From the NCBI GenBank assembly GCA_030077755.1, contig JAQJZZ010000019.1:1190501-1254500 (forward strand): DNA of 64,000 bases, written 5' to 3'. The DNA comes from Filosporella fistucella (Eukaryota; Ascomycota; Leotiomycetes; Helotiales). The notes under the pieces were generated by a model. That model made no database searches, was not told the origin of the DNA, and saw only the letters and a program-made list of their open reading frames with translations. The position numbers were made by a program, and so were the translations under genes. Shown here one piece after another: positions 24,014-34,949 of this stretch. Numbering within the stretch: position 1 is the first letter of the stretch; each line of letters starts with the position of its first letter.

Positions 24014-24811
24014 GTATGTATACACTCTTCTATTAATTGTTCTTGACATGGAATCTGGTCAAAATGATCGCTTGGGTTCGTGTTTGAAGTCCCTGTCTTT
24101 AGGATGGATGTTCGAACGAGGACCTACCATACCCTCTGCCTCCCACCAGCGTGTGGAGAATGGAATGGAACAAAAATGAGTGCACAGAAGATCCCCCATG
24201 ATCAAGGGGCCGAGACAATGGATGAGAGTTTCCAGCATTGAGGTATTGCGACTCGGCTCATGCAGATCTCCTGCTCTTAGGCTCTGGCTGTTGACCACTG
24301 AGGCCTCTTAGAGTATCTCTACTCTTGCCTTCCAGTTCCTAGGTTTAGGTAACTCCCCTTCTGAATTAGGTACAATACCGTACTGTAGCGGTAGCTACTG
24401 AGATATCTACCCCCGAACCCCTCAATAAGCAACCTTAGGCATAGCTAGAGGGTGAGACTAGAGGCTACCTCAGGGCGTTCCTTAAGTTGGGTTGGGGTTG
24501 CGGTTGGGGTTGGGCAGGCGAGGCAGGTTAGGGCCGGGCCTTTAGGTTCCATTGACTCTGCTGATCGAGGTCGGCTCTTTCAAGCACCCCTGCCTGGCCT
24601 GCCTCACCTACCTTCCAGGTTGCCTCTCGAGCCTATGGCCCTTCCCGTCCCCCTTCTGAACCAAGGCCAAGCACAGCCAAAGCACACAAGCACCACCACC
24701 TGCTCTTCTTTCCTCCTCCTCCTCTGCCTCTTCCTCCTCTACCCGACTTCTCGAATTCTGCCTTTTGCTTCTATTCCATTTCCGTACTAACTTTTATCCC
24801 CTCCTTTACAG
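24014..24811 (+). other. candidate 5'-UTR intron
   Basis: Donor GTATGT at 24014 and a textbook 3' end: TACTAAC branch site at 24785-24791, pyrimidine tract and acceptor TTTACAG ending at 24811. The 798-bp interval lies in the leader-like region of the gene starting at 25508 and is much longer than coding introns here. RNA evidence is needed; the branch site is the strongest argument. Confidence 0.4.
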
Positions 24812-25507
24812 ACACAGACAGACACATAGTCAGACTGACTCAAAAATCATTCATTCTACCCCCTTCCCTCAATACTCCTTACCTTGCTCCTCACCCCTTC
24901 ATCCTTACACATCTTCCACTACTTTACACTCTACACTTCTACAACCCCTCCTCCGCCTTTCTCACACATTCTCACTCCTGCCTACCTGCACACACCTCCC
25001 CTCATCCAAGGCTGGTACTCTGCCACAGTCACACCACCACCGTACGGTACCTACTCTCCTAGTACCTACATTCGACTGTGTCGCCGTCTGAACACTTCAG
25101 ATTGCCTTGCGTTGCCTTGCCTTCACTTCAGCTTTAGTCTTGGCTCCACCGATCGCGCTCCAATCACCATTTAACACCCACACTACGCACCGTCCCGCTT
25201 GTCAACACCGCCAGAACATACACATACCTACCTACATTTATTATTGACATCAATAAACTCCCACCGTCGCGATAATATTCTCGAAGGAGAAGCCACAAAA
25301 CTAGACTTTCTCAAGCTGCGAACCAATCCTCATCATCCACCACCCTCGACTTCACTTTTCGAGTTCCGGCGCAAGACCAGTCGATTGTGCGCTCGTAGGG
25401 CGAACGGCCCCCAACCCCTTCAACACCGACTAGGAATATCTCCACTCCGACTCTCTCTGGCAGAAAGTCGTGAGCGAGAGATAATTCCCGGATAAGGATC
25501 TCTTCCA

Positions 25508-28090
25508 ATGCGTGAGTCTTTTCCTGGCTGTGCGATTTCATTGTCATTGTCCGGTCCATTCCTCACGAATTGTGCTAACACCCCTAGGTCCAGCAACAAC
25601 CACCATTACTATCGACAGTCAATCGCATTCCCCCACTAATTCGGCCTCCCGCTCAACCTCCCGCTCGGATAGTTTTACAGACGACGAAGACTCAGGCTCA
25701 TCAGGTACCGGCGTTCATGTCCCCTCGAATCCTGGGAGCAATCAGTTTTCTGACCATCTAGACGACTCTTGGGAAGGAGAGGATTTCTCGGAAATCGACC
25801 CCTCAGAATCTGCTTCTCGACCGGCCTCGCGCCCTCGAACAACAACACGATATCGAACGAGTGAGAGCCGACCTCCTCCTGCATCGCGAGTAACTCGACG
25901 ACACACCACTACCGAGACACGACGCTCACGTCCTCCCACCTCGCGCATTCATCGGCCTGCGCCGATACCACCTTCAAGCGTGGAGCCCCTAGAAGATTAC
26001 CCAGGTTACGGTAGGGGGTACCCGCAACCTGGGCCTTATGGAGCTCGACCACCTCCCCAAGGGTATGCCCAGAGTTCCTACTCTGGACCTGCTGGCGGTC
26101 CATATGCCCCTCCTTTTGGTGCAGCTCCAGGCGCCTTGATGCATTATGGCGGACAGGCGGGATTTTCTCACAACCAAGGCAACCCTTTCTCGCCACAGCC
26201 AGCGCCTGCTCCTCCTGGTGGCGCGGGGTATTTCAACGGCCATCACCACCCAATGTCTGGACACAGCACCCCAGGTGCCTATCCAAGCCACGACATGGTA
26301 CAATACCCTCAACACCCTGGCTTCAATGGGGCTGGAGGGGCTCCTGGCTATCCGGGTTATATGCATCAGCAGATTGCCCCCCAGGGAATGCCTCCTCAAC
26401 CAGGCCAGTACTATCCTCATTGGCCGCCCAGCGACCCCTCTGTTGTTAGTCCACCAGCGTTAGATCCTGAGACGGAGCAAAAGTTAAAGGTGCTGGAAGA
26501 GATGTTGAAGGCCCAAAAGCTTGCCGAGGAAAAGGCCAAACAAGATCTTGCGGACAAAGAGGCCGCTATCAGGAAGGAGTTAGCGGACAAAGCCGCGAAA
26601 GCTCAAAAAGAGTTGGCTGATCGGGAAGCCAAAGAGGCCGAGGCAAAGGCTCAAGCGGAGGCGGCGAAAAAAGCAGCAGAAGAACGAGCAGCTTGGGAAA
26701 AGAAAGTTGAGGATGAGAAAAAGGCTGTGCTAGCAGCTTATGAGGCTGCTCAGAAAGCTGCCGCTCTAGCTGCCGAGGAAGCGGCTCGAAAGGCGGAGGA
26801 AGACAAAAAGGCCTGGGAGCGGAGATTGGCCGAAGAGAATAAAGCCGTCCTAGCTAAACACGAAGCTGCTCAGAGGGCTGCGGCAGAGGCCGCAGCAGAG
26901 GCAGCGAAGAAAGCCGCGGATGAGAAAGCTGCTTGGGAAAAGAGGTTGGAGGAAGAGAAAAAGGCCGCTTTGGCAAATTATGAGGCCGCTCAAAAGGCTG
27001 CTGCTCAGGCCGCTGAAGAAGCTGCCAGGAAAGCCGCTGAAGAGAAGGCAGCGTGGGAGTTGAAACTCAAGGAAGCGAAGGAAGCTGCTATGGCTAAAGG
27101 GGTCGAAAATGCGAAAAAAGCTGCTGAAGCTGAGAAGAAAAAGGCCGAAGAAAAGGCAGCCGAGGAGAAGGCGAAAGCAGATGCGGTAGCTGAGTTGGCA
27201 AAGGCCAAGAAAGAGCATGCTGAGGAGGCTGCAAAGTTGAAGGAAGAGGCCGCCAAAGAAGCTGCCAAGTTGAAGGAGGAGGCCGCAAAGGCCAAGAAAG
27301 AGTTTGAGGAGAACGAGGCAAAGATGAAGAAGGAGGCCGCTGAAGCTTTAGCTAAAGCCATGGCTCCTCCATCAGAAGACAAGAAGAAGCCGATCAAATT
27401 CAAGGACGCGGTTGGAAGGAAATTCAGTTTCCCATTCCATCTATGTGCCACCTGGCAGGGAATGGAGGAATTGATCCGACAAGCCTTCTTACATGTTGAA
27501 GTTATTGGCCCGCATGTTGCTGAGGGTCACTACGACTTGATCGGCCCAAATGGGGAGATCATTCTGCCTGGTGTTTGGGAGACAATGATCGAACCGGATT
27601 GGTCTATCACGATGCACATGTGGCCGATGCCAGAACCCAAACAGCCTCCCCCTGGACCGGGGCCTGGCCACCAGTTCCACCCCGACCGCCCTCGCAGCAG
27701 CGGTCACAGAGGTCACCCAAGCCATGCTCATGGTGGCCGTGGGCCACCTCCAGGACCTCCTCCTTCGAGCCACAGAACTGGAAGCGGATTTCCTCCACCC
27801 CCTCCAACGAATTGGCAAGGTGGTCCCCCTCGACCAGGTCCTCCACCGCATGGTGGCGGCCATGGGCCAGGAGGTCCTCCTGTTATTGTTCTGAAATCCA
27901 ATTCACCACCACCAAAGTCGAAGAAAAAAGAGCCTGCAAAGGGTGTGCTAGGGTGGATGGCGGGCAAACCCGCCAAGGCGCCATCGGGAAAAGGCAAGTC
28001 AGTAGCAATTCGTTCCTCCAAGTCTAATCATTTTCTGATTTTTGCATAGGTCCAAAAAATGAACAGATCGACACTTGTCGAATCATGTAA
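25508..28090 (+). CDS. coiled-coil protein with ubiquitin-like (ULD-type) domain
   Basis: Exon 1 is just ATG plus one base (25508-25511), then 25588-27993 and a last exon from 28050. The N-terminal third is Ser/Arg-rich then Pro/Gly/Tyr-rich and disordered. Residues about 320-620 are Ala/Lys/Glu coiled coil with four 40-residue repeats. Then comes a globular ubiquitin-like domain: KPIKFKDAVGRKFSFPFHL, TWQGMEELIRQAFLHVEVIG, YDLIGPNGEIILPGVWETMI and a W-rich end. After this is a Pro/Gly/His-rich tail. The last intron can be read two ways: GC donor at 27994 (816 residues, ending CRIM at 28087, a CaaX-like terminus) or GT donor at 27998 (808 residues, stop at 28062). Such fungal ubiquitin-like-domain proteins are uncharacterised. 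Confidence 0.85.
26688..27167 (+). repeat. four 120-bp coding repeats in the coiled coil
   Basis: Four successive 40-residue units starting at 26688, 26808, 26928 and 27048, each opening with A/K-A-W-E and carrying YEAAQKAAA-like and EEAARKA-like cores. The fourth is divergent after its first 15 residues. The unit keeps the reading frame and heptad pattern, so copy-number change would lengthen the coiled coil without breaking the gene. Confidence 0.85.
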
Positions 28091-29246
28091 TCGCATGTCT
28101 CTAGTTCAATATGGCTTACAAACTTGGCTTACTTCGACTTACTTACAACTTGGTCCTCAAATTTCAATATGCGAGATCGGTACCTATTTCTCGTGTCCAT
28201 AATGAACCAGGGTTTCCCGGCGTATCTACTATCCTCCCTTCAATTGCCAAATAGCATGAGCGGGATTTGTCAACTTGGCTCTATTTCTTCCTCTCATTTG
28301 TGGCTATACTATCTGCAAAATAGCATTTCCGAATTTGAAGGTTTCTGGACATGGTTGTAGCGATTGCATGTTCTTTTCGGAGAGACTTGCTCTTTTCCTA
28401 GTCACAAGGTCGAGTTTTTGCTCAGTCTCAAATTAGTGCATATATGCTAGTCTTCTCTGTCTTTTTTGTTTCTTTGTTATCTCTATGCGGTTGGCGGTAA
28501 CTTGATATCATTTTGTTTTGGTGGTTGTCTAGCGTCCGATTGGATCTCGAAATTTGCTTCTGGGATATACTTTTGCCTTTTGCCTTGAAGAGATGACTTA
28601 ATGGATGGATTGGTTGAGAGTGGAATGTTGTTGACGGAAGGCGCATGCGGCTGGGACGGATTATGGCGAACGGAGGAAGCTGTCAGGAAACATGGGCGGT
28701 GGAAGAGGCGCTTGGAGATCAGGCGCAGACTTTGTCTATATTGCATGGTCAGAAGGCTCTTGTGCCGTGGGCTCGGCACATTGCATTGTTTGGTATACCT
28801 GATAGACCGTTTATAGCTAGCAATATGCTTTGATTACAGGCTTGCCCAGAATTCTTGGCAGGTAATGGCGAAGGTATGTGATTCCGACTTGGCTACCTTG
28901 ATAATGGACTCTCCCAACTCTTGCTCCATGTTTTCGGGTGCTTTCTCTCCGAAACCCCTCTTCATCAGAAATTTCATGGGGAGATCAAATCCCATGACAA
29001 GTGTCCTCATCGTTCACGGGGCTCATGTCAAGCGACATTTCCTGATTTGCATTTAGGCACTATCAGCCGTCGTAAGAATTCTTGGGACCTCTACGGTTGC
29101 ATTTAGTTAATCTACTTAGCAATTGAAAACTTCTAGCGACACTCCGAGGTACTTAAAATAGCAAGATCCTTGTACCGCGTTCGCGACCTCAAAACATTCA
29201 AATATGCTACCACCTGCAGTTCAAAATTGCAGTTTTGTGTCCAAGA
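28091..29246. other. gene-free stretch
   Basis: About 1.15 kb: 3' flank of the ubiquitin-like-domain gene and promoter of the sedolisin. Small frames on both strands show no domain. Nothing else seen. Confidence 0.5.
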
Positions 29247-31829
29247 ATGCGTTTTTATTTGTCTCTCCTGTTAGCCGCCTGCATCGGTACTTCTATTGCA
29301 TTGCCCTCAGACCACAACCATGTTCTTCACGAGCAGCGACACTCTACTCCTGCAGGATGGGAGAGAGTTGCAAGACTACCATCTGAACAAATTTTACCAA
29401 TGAGAATTGCGATGAAACAGTCCAGCATACATGAGCTTGACAGTCTTCTGATGGCAGTTTCCCTTCCGAGTTCGGCCTGGTATGGCAAACATTGGTCACA
29501 CAAACGAATTGCAGAGAAGTTTGCGCCAAGTCAATCGACTGTTAGAGCTGCTCAAGAGTGGTTGCTAAGTGCGGGCATAAAGGAAAATAGGGTTCGCATT
29601 TCACAATCACTTGGCTGGCTGAATTTCAATGCCACGGTCAAGGAGGCAGAGAGGCTGATCAAGGCGGAGTATCATATATTCAAGCATGAAATCACAGGGC
29701 AATTTCATGTTGCATGCGATGAGTACCATTTGCCGGAGTGAGTGATACATAGTCTCCTTCCACTGGGGTTCATACCTCGGTGGTGATTGGAATCCCATTG
29801 ACATTACTGAGTCTGTGCGACTTGGTAACAGACAGAACGACTGACTCAAACAGGCATATGGCTGCTCATGTTGACTTCATTACACCGACTATTCACTTCG
29901 ACTCCAAAGTGATCCTTCCCCGTGATAGCCATACAACGACAGAACGACACGGGGCAGGCTTTGGACCTTGGGGTAGGCCACATAAACCTCCAAAGACAAT
30001 GCCCAGGCCAAAACCTGTTGGTCCCAATCTAAAAGATTGTTCGAACAATGTGACGCCTGATTGTCTTAGAGCTTTGTATGGCATTCCCGAGCTGTCACAC
30101 AGGACGAAACGAAATGTAAGATTCATGGGTAAAGGAATCACAGATCAGCCTACTTTTCGTTTAATGCTACCTTCAAGAATCGGGCTGGGCTAATAGCTTA
30201 TAGCCAAGAAACAGTTTTGGCATAGTCGAATACACTCCCCAGTCATACTATGGGCCTGATCTAGATCTATTCTTTTCCAACTATTCCAAAAACCAGGTTC
30301 AAAAACGGCCGACACTCCATTCGGTACGTATACTCTTCTTTGCACCTAATCATCGAGGTGTTTGGACAACAGCGAAGGGACAAGTTGAGGCATATGGTTT
30401 TATGGATTATTCAATATACTAATCATGAATATTGAAGATTGATGGGGGAGCCATCTTAGACTATCCGGACTTTGGATTGAATCTTGAATCCAAGTAAGAT
30501 AACCAAACCTGTTCCACCCCTTCGGCTCCCGTTCTACAACTGACATAGATGGCAAAACCTAGCTTAGACCTCCAATATGCCATGGCGCTTGTGAACCCAC
30601 TCAATGTCACACTTTATCAAGTCGGTGATTTTGTCCAAACAGACTATACGTCTTTCAACAACTTCCTGGACGCGTTGGACGCATCGTACTGCTCGCGTGA
30701 CGACTTCACAGATAACAACACAAGACCTATCATCGATGCCATCTATCCAGATCCACTACCTGGAGGTTTTAAGGGGCCAAGGAATTGTGGAGGTTACACA
30801 GCAGCAAAAGTTATCAGCACTGTAAGTCTACCACCAGTCGCTCAAAGTTGAGTGAGTGAGGGCGCGAGGGTACGAAGCTGATTGAGCAATGAACTAGTCG
30901 TATAGCTATAACGAGAGAGACTTGAGCCCAGCGTACGAGAAAAGACAATGTGACGAATACGCAAAGCTTGGGTTGGCTGGAACGACGTTTCTCTACGTAA
31001 GCAATTCCATCTGACTCCCATGTCAACCAGTATAATGGCAGATGTCCGAGTCTGTCAAGGCTCTCACTATACATCCCAAATGAGGGGCTTGAAAAAAGCT
31101 GATCTTTCCAAGTGTTCAGGGGATTATGGAGTCGCCGGGTCCCTCGAGAGATGTATGGATCCATCAACTGGCCTTTTTAACGACGGGACATCAGGCCTAT
31201 TTGCGCCATCTTTTCCTAGCACGTGCCCGTATGTTCTTTCCGTTGGAGCTACACAAATCAAACCCAATGCCTCAGTCACGGAACCCGAGATTGCATGTGC
31301 AACGAAAATTTCATCTGGAGGGGGCTTTTCAAACGTCTTCCCAATGCCCTCATACCAGTCAAAAGCTGTGAAGTCTTGGTTCAAGAATTACCCGCCCCCA
31401 TATAGCGCCGACAGATTCAACAACACCCAGCGTGCTCGAGCTTATCCGGACGTTAGCGCAAACGGTGCAAAGTATGTTGTTGCCCTGAACTCAAGATATG
31501 ATTATCACCTCTATGGGACGTCAGCTTCAACGCCAGTTTTCGGGGCCGTTCTGACTCTAATCAACGAGGCAAGGCTGAATGCTGGGAAAGGGCCTGTCGG
31601 ATTCATCAGTCAGTTCTTGAATTGAATATGTGTCCAAAGAAGAAATTTAGCTTATCATATCACAGATCCCACGCTGTACGCAAACCCATACCTTCTGAAT
31701 GATATAATTAATGGCACAAATCCCGGTTGTGGAACAGAAGGCTTTTCGGCTTCGCCAGGATGGGATCCGGTGACTGGGTTGGGAACACCAAATTATCCCA
31801 AATTGCTGCAGTATTTCATGGCACATTAG
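29247..31829 (+). CDS. secreted sedolisin (tripeptidyl-peptidase I-like serine protease)
   Basis: Acid serine-carboxyl peptidase of family S53. Eight exons (29247-29737, 29854-30115, 30204-30323, 30438-30493, 30563-30821, 30898-30996, 31113-31608, 31666-31829) join to 648 residues. Signal peptide RFYLSLLLAACIGTSIALP; activation prodomain to about residue 190 (SSAWYGKHWSHKRIAEKFAP); Pro-rich linker; mature domain from about DCSNNVTPDCLRALYGIP. Catalytic Glu308 and Asp312 (LNLESNLDLQY), oxyanion Asp433 (SGDYG) and nucleophile Ser566 (GTSASTP) are present, as is the C-terminal calcium-site region (NPGCGTEGFSASPGWDP). The residue before SGD is Cys rather than the usual Ser. Several introns of 88-116 bp are longer than in other genes here. 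The product probably digests extracellular protein at acid pH. Confidence 0.93.
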
Positions 31830-32247
31830 ATTTCAAAATGCTACTTTTAAAGGTCCATAACCTTTTGATTTGCTCACAGGTTCATTACAGTCACCTTCCG
31901 ACTCAGAAGAATTCAACCTTCCCCGAGCCCTCTAGTGCTCGTGTACTCCTGAGTGAAGCATGTCCCCAATTCCATTTATATTCATATTCTCTGTCTAATT
32001 GTCGACCTATGCCACCTCAGCCGTTTTTGTGACATTTCGAGAAGTAGCATAAGGGGCTTCATAATGTTGCTTTGAAGAGGGAGATTACGCTATTGCTCGA
32101 CTCGAATGACATTTCTGGACTCGAATATTGCAAAGAGAAGAGTGCTTCATGTAAATTAATTTTCGTACAAATTACATATTCTGTAAGTCTATTTGCTCTC
32201 ACCAATTTTGTACATGGTATCCCTTTCTAAATGGTACAACGGCAAAT
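31830..32247. other. convergent 3' region
   Basis: About 420 bases between the convergent sedolisin and COQ10 genes. Only 3' UTR-like, A/T-leaning sequence is seen. Confidence 0.5.
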
Positions 32248-32976
32248 TTATGCTTCGATCCTAACACCAGACATGCGTCGATTGACGGCTGCGCCTGGTC
32301 CATCCAGTAGTTTCCTAGCCCTTATTTCAAATGCCTCAATCATGATCCCAGCCACTTTTGGTGCAACAGCTTTACTCAATGCAGCGTATATTGGGTTTGA
32401 GAATTGAAATTCAAGAGTCAAGTGCACCTCTGTCTGATCTCTGGCTGGAAGTGTGGCATTATCTGTCTGAGGTTGACCTGACGGAGGTTTATAGTGGAAT
32501 GGCTTCACCGTCCACCTAGTAGTAATAGTTTGGAAGATGCTATTCGCTGTGGCTGGAGCATCCAAGGTTCCAGAATGATGCTCGAGGTCGGACTTTGGGA
32601 GTGTAGTAGTGGCTTCCCCTCCGAGTGCTTCGACAACTGAGCCTGGTACGCATAGGAGTCTCGAGGTAAACGTTTCCTCATATCCACCCCAGCCAACCTT
32701 CAAGTCTGCCTCTGAGGGCCACCGCTTGCCATTTTTGTCGGGTGAGGACCACTTTGTCACCTTCGAGTTCAAACAATATGGTAGGAAGGTGGAATAACTA
32801 TCAACGTCTACTATGAGGGCGTAGAGGGTGTCGGACTTGTAGGGTAATATTCGTGTTGCGCTCAAGCTCTGAGCTTCGGTGCCAGGCAAGGAAATAAAAC
32901 TTCTTCGACAAGGCTGTGACCTGAACGGGTGTAGCTGTGTAGCTGGACGTAATCGGCGGATCAGTACTTTGGACAT
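32248..32976 (-). CDS. COQ10: coenzyme Q-binding protein COQ10, mitochondrial
   Basis: START-fold lipid-binding protein of the mitochondrial inner membrane that binds ubiquinone and is needed for efficient respiration. 242 residues in one exon. The start is the ATG before SKVLIRRLRPATQ, which gives a basic presequence (RRLRPATQLHPFRSQPCRRS); the frame is open 48 codons further up, but that part is not presequence-like. The core reads TRILPYKSDTLYALIVDVDS, FLPYCLNSKVT, DLKVGWGGYEETFTSRL, VHLTLEFQFSNPIYAALSKA and MIEAFEIRARKL, in family order. An insert of about 30 residues lies between the middle strands (PKSDLEHHSGTLDAPATAN), common in filamentous fungi. Confidence 0.93.
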   Translation of the reverse strand: MSKVLIRRLRPATQLHPFRSQPCRRSFISLPGTEAQSLSATRILPYKSDTLYALIVDVDSYSTFLPYCLNSKVTKWSSPDKNGKRWPSEADLKVGWGGYEETFTSRLLCVPGSVVEALGGEATTTLPKSDLEHHSGTLDAPATANSIFQTITTRWTVKPFHYKPPSGQPQTDNATLPARDQTEVHLTLEFQFSNPIYAALSKAVAPKVAGIMIEAFEIRARKLLDGPGAAVNRRMSGVRIEA

Positions 32977-33603
32977 TGTGGACGTGATGGCGAGGGTTGT
33001 GTTCAAGAAGGAGAAATGGTATAGGTGAGTTGAAACAGGACAGGCTGAAGGTTGTTTTTGGCTTATGGCAGGAGTAGCGTTGGCGGGTGTGTTTTGGTAT
33101 GACAGGACTAGCAGCAACAATAATTACCAATTAGTCAAGAATGTGGATGTGATGTAGACACGCCTGGTGAAAGAGCGAAGCCCTTTGTTCTGTGTGGTTT
33201 CCTCGAAGTTGTCTTTGTGAAATTGAAATTATTGGCATCAGCGGGTAGGTATGATCTGGACGTAGAGCGAGCGTAGCCGTTGGGTTGTAATTATCTGTGA
33301 TCTATTGTCTCGAGCCTCGCTCATTCGCCGATATACAACAATGATCATGCAGAACTACAGGAGTTTCTTCTCGAATGTAGACTACAGTAACTATGACCAC
33401 TTGATTATAATTCTGCCACGGCTGGGCTGAAGCTCTACTCACCGCCTATCTACGTGCGGGCGTGCTTCGTATGGAGACTTTGCTTAACCTTGGCGTGAGA
33501 CTTCGATCCACCTCTAGCGAGCAAAATTTCCTCAAACACAAAACAAACATTTTTTACAACTGCACAGAGAGCTTCCCTCCATCACTTACCACGCTTCCTC
33601 AAA
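32977..33603. other. divergent promoter region (COQ10 / methyltransferase)
   Basis: About 630 bases between divergent genes. A-rich leader just before 33604. No other feature recognised. Confidence 0.5.
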
Positions 33604-34949
33604 ATGCCCCCAAGTAGCAGCTTTTCCGATTCAAAACCAATCGAGGATATTTCTACTCTAGTGCCTGCCATGCACGCCGTCAATTTTTCTGAAGAGAAGC
33701 CAGATCAAAGGTCGCAGAACCCTTTTGCTAAGGAATCCTCACTAGATGAAGAAGACAGAGATTCCCTAAGCTCGACACAGCAACTTCCTCCGCATTTGTC
33801 CCACGACCCCAAAATCAACCTGAAGCGGAGCGATCCATTCCAATTTGGCTCTCGTTACCTTGGTCAGGAAGACAACGTTTTCGAGTTCAATGCATGGGAT
33901 CATGTGGAGACTGATGATGCTTACAAAGAATATGCAGAGTTACAATATACAAAACAGCGCGAGTCTCCTGTGTCCGACTTTGACAAAAGTAAGCTCTCCT
34001 CTTCCCTTTTATATTCTCTCCTGCATCCTGATGAATCAACAATCAATGCATAGTTCATCTGAGGCTTCGGCCCATGAATGAAACAAATTCAGCAATGTCT
34101 TTCGCTCCTATCTGATATGCCGCTCTTTAAACCAATTTGGTGTTATTAACCCTATTCGAACCTGCTCTGACATTCCTCATAGCCAGATTTAATTCAGATC
34201 CTGCAAAATGGTGGAATAATTTTTACAAGAATAATACAGCAAACTTCTTTAAAGACCGCAAGTGGCTCCAACAAGAATTCCCTACCCTTTCTCAGATCAC
34301 ACAATCCTCTTTTGGACCTGTCACTCTTCTCGAGGTCGGAGCTGGCGCTGGAAATACGGCGTTCCCTATTCTAGCCCATAATCACAATCCAAACCTGAAA
34401 ATACATGCGTGCGATTTCTCCAAAAAAGCTGTGGAAGTGATACGTGCAAACGAAGCGTATGATACCAAGAACATCCAAGCCGATGTCTGGGATGTAGCAA
34501 GTGACGTTCTTCCTCCTGGACTTGAAGAGGGGAGCGTAGACATTGTCTTGATGATCTTCATATTTTCCGCTCTATCGCCCTCTCAATGGAGTTCAGCTGT
34601 GCACAATATCCACCGAGTGTTGAAACCTGGGGGCGAAGTCCTCTTTCGAGATTATGGGAGAGGTGATTTGGCACAAGTGCGCTTCAAAAAGGGTCGCTAC
34701 CTCGAAGAAAATTTTTACATTCGTGGTGATGGCACACGCGTGTATTTCTTCGATCGAGACGAGCTAGCTTGCATTTGGAAAACGAAGGGGGTCGGCGCTT
34801 CGGGTGATTCAAATCCAGACTTTGGATTTGAAGTGGCAGATCTTGGTGTCGATAGAAGATTGCTGGTCAATCGAGCCAAGAAATTAAAGATGTACCGTTG
34901 TTGGCTTCAAGGCCGGTTTCGAAAGGAAGCAAATATACTAGACAGTTGA
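33604..34949 (+). CDS. TRM140: tRNA(m3C) methyltransferase, Trm140/METTL2 type
   Basis: SAM-dependent enzyme expected to make 3-methylcytidine at position 32 of tRNA anticodon loops. Exons 33604-33988 and 34183-34949 give 383 residues. The N-terminal 75 residues are polar. Then DPFQFGSRYLGQEDNVFEFN, AWDHVETDDAYKEYAE and, after the intron, RFNSDPAKWWNNFYKNN and NFFKDRKWLQQEFP, all family hallmarks. SAM-binding motif I is LLEVGAGAGNTAFPIL, followed by HACDFSKKAVEVI, DIVLMIFIFSAL and VLKPGGEVLFRDYGRGDLAQ, then KGRYLEENFYIRGDGTRVYF. The 194-bp intron is unusually long for this genome. The gene symbol follows the yeast name and the orthology is by motif only. Confidence 0.92.

Larger units (their letters stand above)
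22408..25507. other. long gene-free stretch with leader of the next gene
   Basis: 3.1 kb without a supported gene. The longest frame (minus 22702-23094, 130 codons) has no domain or codon bias. From about 23460 to 25500 the plus strand is pyrimidine-rich with CA repeats and looks like a long promoter and 5' leader of the ubiquitin-like-domain gene, including a candidate leader intron (listed). Confidence 0.5.

Noticed and set aside
30549..30851. Separate small gene starting MAKPSLDLQ
   Set aside because: LDLQYAM is the internal catalytic region of the sedolisin; the ATG lies in the intron that ends at 30562.
32977..33120. Longer COQ10 start at 33120
   Set aside because: The extra 48 residues are not presequence-like; the downstream ATG gives a good mitochondrial targeting signal.
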